This document shows, piece by piece, positions 1 to 9,167 of a DNA stretch of 36,423 bases. The position numbers and the translations under genes are program-made. This stretch comes from Brevundimonas sp. UBA7664 (GTDB lineage: Bacteria > Pseudomonadota > Alphaproteobacteria > Caulobacterales > Caulobacteraceae): NCBI RefSeq assembly GCF_002483305.1, contig NZ_DLHQ01000002.1, forward strand, positions 1-36,423, in the 5' to 3' direction. The notes beneath the pieces are model-generated. The model was not told the origin of the DNA. It made no database searches and worked only from the letters and a program-made list of their open reading frames with translations. Positions within the stretch are counted from its first letter, which is position 1; every line of letters begins with the position of its first letter.

Positions 1-140
1 AGAGGGCTTGAGCGCACGACGGCGGCGCCGTCGTTCTTGCGCGAAAGGGTGAGGGGCGACCGCCGTGGGGCGGCTTCGCCGCTTCAACCAGCCGACCCAC
101 ATCCGGCGCTCCGCGTCACCTTCTCCCAATGGGAGAAGGA
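1..140. repeat. Palindromic dispersed repeat, copy R1 (cut by window edge)
   Basis: Left part is missing. What remains runs from 'agagggcttgagcgc' through 'gcgcgaaagggtg' to 'ccgacccacatccggcgctc' and ends in the small hairpin 'cttctcccaatgggagaag'. The same modules in the same order occur at 32196-32379, 32775-32959 and 33581-33764, and in reverse at 36289-36423. The central hairpin differs here (a GGCGGCTTCGCCGC-type stem instead of the CGGCGTAAGCCG stem). It lies just upstream of rlmN and may also end transcription from the preceding gene. Confidence 0.8.
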
Positions 141-212
141 TCAGGATGTCTGCCTTAAATCCTTCCCGATCTGTGGTATAAGCCGCGCCTCCCTCGCCCA
201 CAGGATGCCGCC

Positions 213-1370
213 TTGAGCCTGACGCTCGACCTTTCCCGCACGTCCGCCGCCAAGCCGGCGGCCCCCGTCAACCTCTCCGGGCTGACGCGCGCGGGCCTGC
301 GTCAGGCATTGATCGACGCCGACATCTGCCCGCCGGAAAAGGCGAAGATGCGGGCGTCGCAGGTCTGGGGCTGGATCCACCATTTCGGCGTCACCGACTT
401 CGCCGCCATGAGCAATGTGGCGAAGGACACCCAGGCGAAACTGGCCGCCGCCTTCACCCTCGCCCGCCCCGAGATCGTCGAGCGCCAGGTATCCAAGGAC
501 GGCACCCGCAAATGGCTGATCCGCACCGCGCCGGGCATCGAGATCGAGACCGTCTACATCCCCGACGTCGGCCGCGCCGGCGCCCTGTGCGTCTCATCGC
601 AGGTCGGGTGCACCCTGAACTGCACCTTCTGCCACACGGGCACGCAAAAGCTGGTCCGCAACCTGACCGCCGCCGAGATCGTGGCCCAGGTCCAGGTCGC
701 CCGCGACGACCTCGAGGAATGGCCGTCGCCCAAGGAAGACCGCCGGCTGTCCAACATCGTCTTCATGGGCATGGGCGAGCCGCTCTACAATCTGGACCAC
801 GTCGCCGACGCCATCGACATCATCTCGGACAATGAGGGCATCGCCCTGTCGCGCCGCCGGATCACCGTCTCGACCTCGGGCGTGGTGCCGCAGCTCGACG
901 CGCTGGGCACGCGGACCCAGGCCATGCTGGCGATCAGCCTGCACGCCACCAACGACGCCCTGCGCGACGTGCTGGTGCCGCTGAACAAGAAGTATGATCT
1001 CGAACAGCTGATGGCCGGCATCCGCGCCTATCCGGGCCTGTCCAACGCCCGCCGGGTCACCTTCGAATACGTGATGCTGAAGGGCGTCAACGACAGCCCC
1101 GACGAGGCCCGCGCCCTGCTGAAGCTGATCGAGGGCATCCCGGCCAAGGTCAATCTCATCCCGTTCAATCCCTGGCCCGGCACCGACTACGAATGCTCGG
1201 ACTGGAAGACGATCGAGCGGTTCGCCGCCATCCTCAACAAGGCCGGCTACGCCTCGCCGATCCGCACCCCGCGCGGTCGCGACATCCTCGCCGCCTGCGG
1301 CCAGCTCAAGTCCGAGAGCGAGAAGGTGCGCGCCTCGACCCTGCGCAAGGCGGCGGCCGAAGCGGCCTGA
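213..1370 (+). CDS. rlmN: Dual-specificity 23S rRNA/tRNA adenine-C2 methyltransferase RlmN
   Basis: Radical-SAM enzyme that methylates C2 of A2503 in 23S rRNA and of A37 in some tRNAs, in the cytoplasm. The 385-aa protein has the cluster motif CxxxCxxC at about residues 133/137/140 (CTLNCTFC), the nearby 'GMGEPLYN' SAM-binding segment, and a C-terminal cysteine near residue 362 (ILAACGQ) that matches the methyl-carrying Cys of the family. Length and motifs indicate an intact gene. The start is TTG at 213: the only close ATG (205) hits a stop at once, and an 'agga' lies just upstream. The start is therefore likely but not certain. It stands alone on the plus strand after repeat R1, about 100 bp before the DUF350 gene. 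Confidence 0.95.
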   Translation: MSLTLDLSRTSAAKPAAPVNLSGLTRAGLRQALIDADICPPEKAKMRASQVWGWIHHFGVTDFAAMSNVAKDTQAKLAAAFTLARPEIVERQVSKDGTRKWLIRTAPGIEIETVYIPDVGRAGALCVSSQVGCTLNCTFCHTGTQKLVRNLTAAEIVAQVQVARDDLEEWPSPKEDRRLSNIVFMGMGEPLYNLDHVADAIDIISDNEGIALSRRRITVSTSGVVPQLDALGTRTQAMLAISLHATNDALRDVLVPLNKKYDLEQLMAGIRAYPGLSNARRVTFEYVMLKGVNDSPDEARALLKLIEGIPAKVNLIPFNPWPGTDYECSDWKTIERFAAILNKAGYASPIRTPRGRDILAACGQLKSESEKVRASTLRKAAAEAA

Positions 1371-1474
1371 CCGACACACCGCGTCACAGTTCTTGACCGA
1401 CTGTGGCGCCGCCGCGCTTGCGGATTGAGGCAAAAACCGGGCAATCGTCGCGGGGCTCTTGCAACCGGACACTC

Positions 1475-1918
1475 ATGGACTCCTCGTCCCTCTCCACCCT
1501 GCTCGAAAGCGCCGAGGTCCAGGCCTTCGCGACCGGCTTCCCGACCACCCTGGCGCACCTCGGCGTGACGCTCGCCCTGCTGGCCGTGGGCGCGATCCTC
1601 TACGCCCTGTTCACGCCGTGGAAGGAGATCGCCCTGATCCGCGAGGGCAACGCCGCGGCGGCCGTGGCCTTCTCCGGCGTCCTGATCGGCCTGGCCATTC
1701 CCCTGGCGGTCAGCCTCAGCGTCTCGACCTCGCTCAAGGACATCGCCCTGTGGGGCGCGGCCACGGTGGTGTTGCAGCTGCTGGCCTTCCGTATCGTCGA
1801 CCTGCTGCTGACCGGCCTGCCCCAGCGCATCCGCGAGGGCGAGGTCGCCGCCGCCGTCCTGCTGGTCGGGGCCAAGCTGTCGACCGCCCTGATCCTCGCC
1901 GCCGCCCTGACAGGCTGA
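1475..1918 (+). CDS. DUF350 family inner-membrane protein (YjfL-like)
   Basis: A 147-aa hydrophobic protein with about four predicted membrane helices (roughly residues 24-48, 60-82, 88-108 and 120-145). It has the DUF350 pattern: a first helix ending in a short charged loop (PWKEIALIREGN), then GVLIGLAIPLAVSLS. The family is poorly characterised. The start is ATG 1475; an in-frame start at 1403 would add a charged stretch unlike the family. Only three bases separate its stop from the GTG of the protease downstream, so the two are very probably co-transcribed. No direct function can be read from the sequence. Confidence 0.85.
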   Translation: MDSSSLSTLLESAEVQAFATGFPTTLAHLGVTLALLAVGAILYALFTPWKEIALIREGNAAAAVAFSGVLIGLAIPLAVSLSVSTSLKDIALWGAATVVLQLLAFRIVDLLLTGLPQRIREGEVAAAVLLVGAKLSTALILAAALTG

Positions 1919-1921
1919 GCC

Positions 1922-2752
1922 GTGGCCTTCCCCAGACCACCGGACTGGCTCGTCTATTCCCTGGTCGTCAGCGCATTGGTTATCTGGTCCCTCAGACTGC
2001 GGGAAAACGCGGACGCGCCCCCCGCGCCGCCGCCGCCGGATGAGATCGAGGGCGCCCTGCTGGGTCCGATCACGCCCTTCGACCCCGCCGTCACCGTCAA
2101 TGCGCCGGACATCCCCTTCCAGCCGACGTCCGGCACCGCCTTCTCGATCTCGCGCGAGGGCCTCTGGGTCACCGCCCGCCATGTCGTCGAGGGCTGCCGC
2201 CGCCCGGCCATCATGGTCGGCGGCGGTCGCGCCGTCGCCGCCGATGTGCGGCTGGCCCCCCGCGCGGACATCGCCGTCCTGCTGACCCGGGGCGGATCCG
2301 ATGCGGTTCCGGTGATGGCCACGCACGGCCTGCGCGCCGGTCAGCGCGGCTTCCACCCCGGCTATCCCCAGGCGCGGGCCGGCGAGGTCGCCTCGCGCCT
2401 GCTGGGCCGCGAGACCCTGCGCGTGCGCGGCCGGGGCCAGCGCGACGAACCGGTCCTGGCCTGGGCCGAGGTCGGCCGCACCGACGGTCTGGGCGGCACC
2501 CTGGCGGGCCTGTCCGGCGCGCCGGTGCTGGACCGTCAGGGCCGCGCCATCGGCGTCACCATCGCCGAGAGCCCCCGCCGGGGCCGCATCTACACCACCG
2601 CCCCGGACACCTTCGGCCCCGCCATCCGCGGCGTTCAGAAGGCCGACGAGCCCCTGACCGGCCGGATCGTCACCGTCGACAACTACGGCCTCGTCGCCGA
2701 CGACCTGCGCCGCGAACTGCGGGTGGCCCAGGTGGTGTGTCTGTCGGCCTGA
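1922..2752 (+). CDS. Membrane-anchored trypsin-like serine protease
   Basis: A 276-aa protein with one N-terminal membrane helix (about 9-25), a Pro-rich linker (32-40) and a chymotrypsin-fold domain. The catalytic triad is visible: His87 in TARHVVEG, Asp116 in RADIAVL and Ser198 in GLSGAPVLD. The single helix points to a periplasmic, membrane-tethered protease. No PDZ domain follows, so it is simpler than DegP/DegS. The GTG start at 1922 follows the DUF350 stop by three bases, which suggests translational coupling and a shared membrane role. The gene ends three bases before the convergent M16 stop, leaving no room for a separate terminator. The substrate is unknown. Confidence 0.85.
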   Translation: MAFPRPPDWLVYSLVVSALVIWSLRLRENADAPPAPPPPDEIEGALLGPITPFDPAVTVNAPDIPFQPTSGTAFSISREGLWVTARHVVEGCRRPAIMVGGGRAVAADVRLAPRADIAVLLTRGGSDAVPVMATHGLRAGQRGFHPGYPQARAGEVASRLLGRETLRVRGRGQRDEPVLAWAEVGRTDGLGGTLAGLSGAPVLDRQGRAIGVTIAESPRRGRIYTTAPDTFGPAIRGVQKADEPLTGRIVTVDNYGLVADDLRRELRVAQVVCLSA

Positions 2753-2755
2753 CCC

Positions 2756-5626
2756 CTACCGCAGGGTCGCCGAGTTCAGGTTCAGCTCGCTCAGCGGAAT
2801 GACCTCGACGTTGGGATATTTCGCCCGCAGCGCCTCGATGAACTGGGCCGCGTCGCCGACGATGACCAGACTGGCTTCCGAGCCCGGCAGGTGGCGGGCG
2901 AAGGCGGCCTCGATCTGTTCCGGGGTCACGGCCCGGACATTGCCGGCATAGGCGGCCAGTTCGCTCATCGGCAGGTCATAGAGGGCCAGGTTGGCGACGA
3001 AGCCGCCGAGGCCGTCCACCGTCTCGAGCGAGCGGCCGAAGCCGCCCAGCATGACGGCCCGGCGCGGGCCCAGCTCGGCTTCACTGATCCGTTCAGTCCC
3101 CATGCGGCCGATCTCGGACAGGATCAGCTCGGCGACGGCGGGTACGGCGTCGTTGCGGGTCTGGGCCGAGGCGGTGAACACGCCCTCGTCGGCGCGGACG
3201 CCCAGGTTGGAGCCGGCGCCGTAGCTGAGGCCGCGCTTGATCCGCACCTCCTGGTTCAGGCGCGAGGAATAGCCGCCGCCCAGCACGGTGTTGCCCAGCG
3301 ACAGGGGGAAGTAGTCGGCATCGGTGCGCGACACGCCCCGCACCGCCACGACCACGGCCGCCTGACCGGCGCCCGGCTGGTCGATGACGACAACGCGGGG
3401 GGCCAGAACCGGGCCGGCCGCGGCCGGGACGGCCTGATCGGCGACGGGCGCCGTGGTCCAGTCGCCGAAAGCCTGCTCCGCCAGCGCGCGGGCCTGTTCG
3501 GTCGTGATGGCGCCCGAGAAGACGAGCGTGGCCTCGTTCGGGCCGTAGGCGCGGGCGTGGAAGCGCGCCACGTCATCGCGGGTGATCGTCGGCAGGGACG
3601 TCGTGGTGCCCCCGCCCGGCGCGCCATAGGCGGCGTCGCCATAGATCACGCGCCCGACCGCCTGCGAGGCCACCGGCCCCGGCTGGCTCAGCTGCACACG
3701 CAGCCCGTCGAGCGCCTGGTCGCGCAGGCGATCCAGCTCGTCCTGGGCGAAGGTCGGGTTGCGCACCACGTCCGCCATCAGGGTCAGGGCCTGCGGGAAG
3801 ACATTGGCCGGGGCATTGGCGAAGACGTTGGTGAAGTCCACGCCGGCGCCCGCGCCGACCGTGGCGCCCAGACCCTCGATCTCGGCGGCGATCTGGGGCG
3901 CCGCCCGGGTGGTGGTGCCCTGCGTCAGCAGACCGGCGGTCATCTGCGCCAGACCGGGCCTGGCCGCATCGTCACGCGAGCCGGCGTCGAAGCTGAGCCG
4001 CGCCGAGACCAGGGGCACGCCCTCGGTTGGGGCGACCAGCACGCGCAGGCCGTTGGCGAGGCGGAAATCGGCGACGGCCGGGGTCGCCAGATCGCCCTCG
4101 GGACCCGCGGCCGGAATGGCGGCGCGCTGATCTTCCGGCAGCAGCACCGTGGGCTCGCCGGCCGGCGCGAGGTCGGCGATGCGGACCGGAGCGTCCACGT
4201 CCTTGTTCTGCTCGGTCGGCGGATGGGCCTCGTCGGCGGGCAGGTAGCGCATGGTGATCATGCGCTGCTCCGACAGATAGCGCTGCGCCACGCGCTGGAT
4301 GTCGGCCGGGGTCACGGCCTGGATGGCGGCGACCTCACGGTCGGCGGCCGCGGCGTCGCCGTCCCACATCAGGGCAAAGCCCAGGGCGTTGGCGCGGTCG
4401 TCGACGCCCTCGCGGCTGCGCAGGACGTCGGCGATCAGCTCGTTCCGGGCCTCGGCCAGTTCGGCGGCGGTGACGGGTTCGTCGCGGAAGCGGGCGACTT
4501 CCGCGCGCAGGGCCGCGATCCCGGCGTCCGGCGTCTCGCCGTCGGCCATGATGGCATAGGCGGTCATATGGCCTGCCTGCTGCGCAAAATCGGGGCTGGA
4601 GCTGGCCTGGGCGGCGATCTGCTGCTCATAGACCAGCGAGCGGTACAGGCGGCTGCTCTCGCCGGTCGACAGGACGCCGTCCAGCACGGTCAGGGCGGCC
4701 CGGTCCGGGTGGCCGTAGGGCACGGTGGGCCAGGCCAGCATCACCGCGGGCAGCGGCACATTGGCCCCGTAGAAGGTCGCCTCGCGCGGGCCCGTCGGCT
4801 CGGCCTCGACGACATTGTTCACCGGCAGGGGGGCGGCCGGATTGGTCAGGCCGCCGAAATACCGGTTGATCCAGCCGTCCAGCTGGGCCTGGTCGAAATT
4901 GCCGGCGACGATCAGCACGGCGTTGTCGGGCCGGTAGTAGGTGGCGTGGAAGCGGCGCACGTCATCGATGGTCGCCGCGTTCAGCTCCTCGATCGAGCCG
5001 ATGCCGGGCCGGCGATACGGGTGGTCCTGATAGATGGTCTGGGGCGCGAACAGGCCGAAGAAGCGGTTGTAGGGATTGGCCAGATAGCTCTGGCGGTATT
5101 CCTCCTTCACCACGTCGCGCTCCGAGGCGAAGACGTCGGCGTCGACGACCAGCGACCCCATGCGGTCCGCCTCGGCGAAGATCAGCCGCTCCAGATGGTT
5201 GGCCGGAACCACCTCATAGTAGTTGGTGAAATCGTCCCAGGTGGAGGCGTTGTTGAACCCGCCCACATCCTCGGTCAGCCGGTCGAACGTTTCGGTCGGC
5301 AGGTTCTCGGTCGATTTGAACATCAGGTGTTCGAACAGGTGGGCGAAGCCCGAGCGCCCGGCCGGATCATCCTTGGATCCGACGCGGTACCAGACCTGGA
5401 CCGTCACGTTCGAGGTCGACGCATCGCGCGAGGTGTAGATCTGCAGCCCGTTCGGCAGCACCCGGTGCGCGAACCCCAGAGGGGGCACCTCGATGGCCTG
5501 GGGCGCGAGGGCGGCGCTGGTCTCGATCGGGGCCATCGAGACCGCCGGGTCGCCGGGGGCGGCCCAGGCGGAGGCCCCGAGCATCAGGGCGGCGATCGAG
5601 GCGGCGGCGAACAGGCGGGATTTCAT
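2756..5626 (-). CDS. Periplasmic two-domain M16 (pitrilysin-type) zinc metallopeptidase
   Basis: A 956-aa protein starting MKSRLFAAAS with a clear Sec signal peptide (cleavage near AWA-AP, about residue 23). The N-terminal M16 domain has the inverted zinc motif HLFEH (His96, Glu99, His100) and a downstream glutamate at about 176 (VVKEEYR). The C-terminal half repeats the M16 fold (LANGLRVLV, then an RGLSYGAGS segment) but lacks HxxEH, as usual for the non-catalytic half of these fused proteases. An in-frame start at 5716 would put 30 Arg-rich residues before the signal peptide, so ATG 5626 is preferred. It is divergent from nothing and tail-to-tail with the trypsin-like protease. Likely role: degradation of peptides in the periplasm. 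Confidence 0.93.
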   Translation of the reverse strand: MKSRLFAAASIAALMLGASAWAAPGDPAVSMAPIETSAALAPQAIEVPPLGFAHRVLPNGLQIYTSRDASTSNVTVQVWYRVGSKDDPAGRSGFAHLFEHLMFKSTENLPTETFDRLTEDVGGFNNASTWDDFTNYYEVVPANHLERLIFAEADRMGSLVVDADVFASERDVVKEEYRQSYLANPYNRFFGLFAPQTIYQDHPYRRPGIGSIEELNAATIDDVRRFHATYYRPDNAVLIVAGNFDQAQLDGWINRYFGGLTNPAAPLPVNNVVEAEPTGPREATFYGANVPLPAVMLAWPTVPYGHPDRAALTVLDGVLSTGESSRLYRSLVYEQQIAAQASSSPDFAQQAGHMTAYAIMADGETPDAGIAALRAEVARFRDEPVTAAELAEARNELIADVLRSREGVDDRANALGFALMWDGDAAAADREVAAIQAVTPADIQRVAQRYLSEQRMITMRYLPADEAHPPTEQNKDVDAPVRIADLAPAGEPTVLLPEDQRAAIPAAGPEGDLATPAVADFRLANGLRVLVAPTEGVPLVSARLSFDAGSRDDAARPGLAQMTAGLLTQGTTTRAAPQIAAEIEGLGATVGAGAGVDFTNVFANAPANVFPQALTLMADVVRNPTFAQDELDRLRDQALDGLRVQLSQPGPVASQAVGRVIYGDAAYGAPGGGTTTSLPTITRDDVARFHARAYGPNEATLVFSGAITTEQARALAEQAFGDWTTAPVADQAVPAAAGPVLAPRVVVIDQPGAGQAAVVVAVRGVSRTDADYFPLSLGNTVLGGGYSSRLNQEVRIKRGLSYGAGSNLGVRADEGVFTASAQTRNDAVPAVAELILSEIGRMGTERISEAELGPRRAVMLGGFGRSLETVDGLGGFVANLALYDLPMSELAAYAGNVRAVTPEQIEAAFARHLPGSEASLVIVGDAAQFIEALRAKYPNVEVIPLSELNLNSATLR

Positions 5627-5712
5627 GAGACGCGGCTCCGGCACGCCCGGCGACCGCGGGCGCCGGAACCCTATCAGGGCCGATACCCGGCGCACCTTAC
5701 GGAGTCGTAATG

Positions 5713-6609
5713 TCAATCCAGCCGGAGCGCGTCGGCCAGCAGCCGCGCCTCGGCCGCGCGGCTGGAGCCGGCGCGCCAGGCGACCACGATCTCGCGCCTC
5801 GGGGCCTTGGCCGTGATCGGCCGCACCACCACGCCGGGCAGATCGGCCAGTCCGGCCCGCACCGCCATCTCGGGCAGGAAGCTGACCCCCAGCCCGGCCG
5901 ACACCATCTGCACCAGCGTATGCAGGCTGGTCGCGGCGAAGACATCCTCGCCCCGTGGCGGCTCGATGCCGAAGGCGGCCAGGGCATGGTCGCGCAGGCA
6001 GTGGCCGTCCTCCAGCAGGATCAGGTCCTCGGCCTTCAGCGACCCCGCCGGGATCGGCCCGGCGCCGGCCAGCACATGGCCGACCGGCGCGGCGGCGAGG
6101 ATCTCGTCGTCGCCGATGCGGGCATGGTCGATGCCGTGCGAACTGTAGGGCAGGGCGATCACCGCCGCGTCCAGCTGGCCCGCCTTCAGCCCGGCGATCA
6201 GCCGCGGCGTCAGGTCCTCGCGGATGAACAGCCGCAGGGCCGGCCAGGCCGCCTTCACCCCCGGCAATTTGGCCGGCAGCAGGAAGGGGGCGACGGTCGG
6301 GATGACGCCCAGCCGGAACCGGCCCGACAGCGGCTTGCCCGCATTGCGCGCCGCCTCGACCAGATCCTCGGTCCGCGCCAGCACATCCTCGCCGCGCCGC
6401 ACCGCCTCGGCCCCGACCGCGGTCAGCTGGATATTGCCGCGCGTCCGCTCGACCACCGGCGCGCCGAGAATCTTCTCCAGCTCCTGCACCCCCGCCGACA
6501 GCGCCGGTTGGCTGACATGCGCCGCCTCCGCCGCCCGGCTGAACGAGGCGTGCTCCGCCAGGAGCTTGAGATACTGGAGCTGTCGCAGGGTCGGGAGCAT
6601 GGCCGACAT
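5713..6609 (-). CDS. oxyR: OxyR-type LysR regulator of peroxide response (single-cysteine variant)
   Basis: A 298-aa LysR-family protein: winged HTH at about 5-62 (FSRAAEAAHVSQPALSAGVQELE), then an effector domain. The signature around the peroxidatic cysteine is intact (LLEDGHCLRDHAL, Cys204). The resolving cysteine found nine residues later in classical OxyR (C208 in E. coli) is Phe213 here, and Cys204 is the only cysteine in the protein. It lies downstream of katG on the same strand, separated by a repeat, which fits a peroxide regulator next to its target. ATG 6609 and ATG 6600 are both possible; neither has a strong Shine-Dalgarno. It may sense peroxide by a one-cysteine mechanism or be an OxyR paralogue. 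Confidence 0.88.
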   Translation of the reverse strand: MSAMLPTLRQLQYLKLLAEHASFSRAAEAAHVSQPALSAGVQELEKILGAPVVERTRGNIQLTAVGAEAVRRGEDVLARTEDLVEAARNAGKPLSGRFRLGVIPTVAPFLLPAKLPGVKAAWPALRLFIREDLTPRLIAGLKAGQLDAAVIALPYSSHGIDHARIGDDEILAAAPVGHVLAGAGPIPAGSLKAEDLILLEDGHCLRDHALAAFGIEPPRGEDVFAATSLHTLVQMVSAGLGVSFLPEMAVRAGLADLPGVVVRPITAKAPRREIVVAWRAGSSRAAEARLLADALRLD

Positions 6610-6680
6610 ATAGGCGTCCGCTATCGTTTGGCCAATGGCAATCAGTTGGCCTTATGGCTCCTTTGGTCCAGCAGAAGCTG

Positions 6681-6871
6681 GTTCATCACAAAGGACACGA
6701 AGGGGGCACGAAGCACACAAAGGGTTCGGAGCGGCTGATAATGCGAGCGTGCCGTAGATCCATGAAGGCGGCGAAGCCGCAATTTGGCTAACCACGGAAG
6801 CAACCTGCGGTCTGACAGAACCCCGGTCCCTTCGTGTCCTTCGTGCCCCCTTCGTGTCCTTCGTGATGAAC
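6681..6871. repeat. Inverted-repeat element with 44-bp arms between katG and oxyR
   Basis: The left arm 6681-6724 (gttcatcacaaaggacacga...) and right arm 6828-6871 are reverse complements with three mismatches in 44. They enclose about 100 bp that includes 'ggcggcgaagccgc'. The arms themselves contain repeated 'aaggacacgaag' units. The element fills the roughly 300-bp gap between the katG stop and the oxyR start and contains no plausible gene. It looks like a miniature non-coding dispersed repeat. It could fold into a large hairpin that uncouples katG from oxyR transcription; that is inference. Confidence 0.8.
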
Positions 6872-6917
6872 CTCCCGGCCGCCGCACCGCGACGGCCGGA
6901 GTCAGTCACAGGTTGGA

Positions 6918-9167
6918 TCAGGCCGCCGCCGCCCCGAACTCTTCCTTCAGGGTCAGGTCGAACCGGTCGTTGTTCATCACCTTGGTCCAGGCCTTGACGA
7001 AGTCCTTCACGAACTTCTCTCCCGCATCGGCCGAGGCATACACCTCCGCCAGCGCCCGCAGTTGCGAGTTGGAGCCGAACACCAGATCGGTGCGCGTCGC
7101 CGTCCAGCGTTGCTCGCCGGTCAGACGGTCAGCGCCGATGAAGGTCTCGTCGCCGCTGTCGTCGACCTGTTTCCAGCCCGTCCGCATGTCCAGCAGATGG
7201 ACGAAGAAGTCGTTCGTCAACTGCCCCGGCCGGTCCGTGAACACGCCATGTTTCGACCCGCCATGGTTGGCGCCCAGCACCCGCAGGCCGCCGACCAGCA
7301 CCGTCATCTCCGGCGCCGTCAGCCCCAGCAACTGGGCCCGGTCGACCAGCAACTCCTCGGTCGGGACATTGTACCGGACCTGCAGATAGTTGCGGAAGCC
7401 GTCGGCCTTCGGCTCCAGCACCGCAAAGCCCTCGACGTCGGTCTGGTCCTGGCTGGCGTCGGTCCGGCCCGGGGTGAACGCGACCTCGATCGCGTGACCG
7501 GCCGCCTTCGCCGCCTTCTCCACGCCCACCGAACCGCCCAGCACGATCAGGTCGGCGATCGAGACAATGCGCTCGCCGTCGAAATCGCCCTTGATGGCCT
7601 CATAGACCTCCAGCACGTGGGCCAGCTTGTTCGGCTGGTTGACGTCCCACGAGCGTTGCGGCTCGAGCCGCAGCCGCCCGCCATTGGCGCCGCCGCGGTG
7701 GTCGGAGCCGCGATAGGTCGCCGCCGCCGCCCAGGCCGTCGAGACCAGATCGGCCACGGTCAGGGTCGAGGCCGCGATCTGTTCCTTCAGGGCGCTGATG
7801 TCGTCGGCGCTCAGGTCCGGACCGGTCTGCGCCGGAATCGGGTCCTGCCAGATCAGGTCCTCGGCCGGCACTTCCGGCCCGAGGTAGCGGACCTTCGGCC
7901 CCATGTCGCGGTGACACAGCTTGAACCAGGCGCGGGCGAAGGCGTCGCCGAAATAGGCCGGATTGCCGCGGAATTTCTCCATCACCTTGCGGTATTCCGG
8001 GTCGAATTTCATCGCCATGTCGGCGGTGGTCATCATCGTCGGCACCCGCTTGCCCGGCGTATGGGCGGCGGGGGCGAGGGTGTCGGCGGGGTCGCCGACG
8101 GGATGCCATTGCTTGGCCCCGGCCGGGCTGCGGGTCAGCTCGTACTCATGGTCCAGCAGCATGTCGAAATAGGTCATGTCCCACTGGATCGGCGTGGGCG
8201 TCCAGGCGCCCTCGATGCCCGAGGTGATGGTGTCGTCGCCGATGCCGCTGGCATGGCCCGAGATCCAGCCCATGCCCTGCTGGGCGATGTCGGCCCCCTC
8301 GGGCGAGACCCCGACCTTGGACGCGTCGCCCGCGCCGTGGGCCTTGCCGAAGGTGTGGCCGCCCACCGTCAGGGCCACGGTCTCCTCGTCGTTCATGCCC
8401 ATGCGGGCGAAGGTCTCGCGGATGTCGCGCGCCGACTGCAGGGCGTCCGGCACGCCGCCGGGCCCCTCGGGGTTCACATAGATCAGGCCCATCTGGATCG
8501 CGGCCAGCGGGCTCTCCAGCGCCATCTCCCGGTCGGGCTGGATGCGGGTCTCATTGCCCTCCTCGCCGACCCATTTCTCCTCGGTGCCCCAGTAGACGTC
8601 CTTCTCGGGCTCCCAGACGTCGGCCCGGCCGCCGCCGAAACCGAAGGTCGGCCCGCCCATGCTCTCGATGGCGACATTGCCGGCCAGGATCATCAGATCG
8701 GCCCAGGACAGGCTGGCCCCGTATTTCTGCTTGATCGGCCACAGCAGGCGCCGCGCCTTGTCGAGGTTGCCGTTGTCCGGCCAGCTGTTCAGCGGCGCGA
8801 ACCGCTGCTGCCCCGCGCCCGCCCCGCCGCGCCCGTCGCCGGTCCGATAGGTCCCGGCCGAGTGCCAGGCCATGCGGATGAAGAACGGGCCGTAGTGGCC
8901 ATAGTCCGCCGGCCACCACGGCTGGCTGTCGGTCATCAGGGCGGTCAGGTCGCGTTTGACGGCGGCGTAGTCCAGCGACTTGAACGCCTTGGCATAGTTG
9001 AAGCCGTCGCCCATCGGATCGCCGGTCCGGCCCTGCTGGTGCAGGATGTCCACGGCGATCTGGTTCGGCCACCAGTCGCGGTTGGTCCGACCGATCAGGG
9101 ACCGCAGCGCGGCCTTTTCCTTCTTCGGATCGTTGAGGGGGCTGGGTCCGCCGGCGTGTCCGTCCAT
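6918..9167 (-). CDS. katG: Catalase-peroxidase KatG
   Basis: Bifunctional haem enzyme that removes hydrogen peroxide, 749 aa, the full length for the family with both the catalytic N-terminal and the degenerate C-terminal peroxidase halves. Distal-site residues Arg98, Trp101 and His102 sit in RMAWHSAGTYR. Tyr230 (LIYVNPEG) and Met256 (ARMGMND) have the 26-residue spacing expected for the Met-Tyr-Trp crosslink. The proximal haem His lies in GGHTFGKAHG. ATG 9167 is preceded by a strong gcaggagga ribosome site six bases upstream. A possible OxyR operator lies at 9231-9267. oxyR follows downstream on the same strand. Cytoplasmic; no signal peptide. Confidence 0.98.
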   Translation of the reverse strand: MDGHAGGPSPLNDPKKEKAALRSLIGRTNRDWWPNQIAVDILHQQGRTGDPMGDGFNYAKAFKSLDYAAVKRDLTALMTDSQPWWPADYGHYGPFFIRMAWHSAGTYRTGDGRGGAGAGQQRFAPLNSWPDNGNLDKARRLLWPIKQKYGASLSWADLMILAGNVAIESMGGPTFGFGGGRADVWEPEKDVYWGTEEKWVGEEGNETRIQPDREMALESPLAAIQMGLIYVNPEGPGGVPDALQSARDIRETFARMGMNDEETVALTVGGHTFGKAHGAGDASKVGVSPEGADIAQQGMGWISGHASGIGDDTITSGIEGAWTPTPIQWDMTYFDMLLDHEYELTRSPAGAKQWHPVGDPADTLAPAAHTPGKRVPTMMTTADMAMKFDPEYRKVMEKFRGNPAYFGDAFARAWFKLCHRDMGPKVRYLGPEVPAEDLIWQDPIPAQTGPDLSADDISALKEQIAASTLTVADLVSTAWAAAATYRGSDHRGGANGGRLRLEPQRSWDVNQPNKLAHVLEVYEAIKGDFDGERIVSIADLIVLGGSVGVEKAAKAAGHAIEVAFTPGRTDASQDQTDVEGFAVLEPKADGFRNYLQVRYNVPTEELLVDRAQLLGLTAPEMTVLVGGLRVLGANHGGSKHGVFTDRPGQLTNDFFVHLLDMRTGWKQVDDSGDETFIGADRLTGEQRWTATRTDLVFGSNSQLRALAEVYASADAGEKFVKDFVKAWTKVMNNDRFDLTLKEEFGAAAA

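Noticed and set aside
2891..5710. A 939-codon open frame on the plus strand opposite the M16 protease
   Set aside because: The product is low-complexity Gly/Arg/His-rich with no domain. The opposite strand carries a complete M16 protease with signal peptide and zinc motif. Long antisense frames are normal in strongly GC-biased genes.
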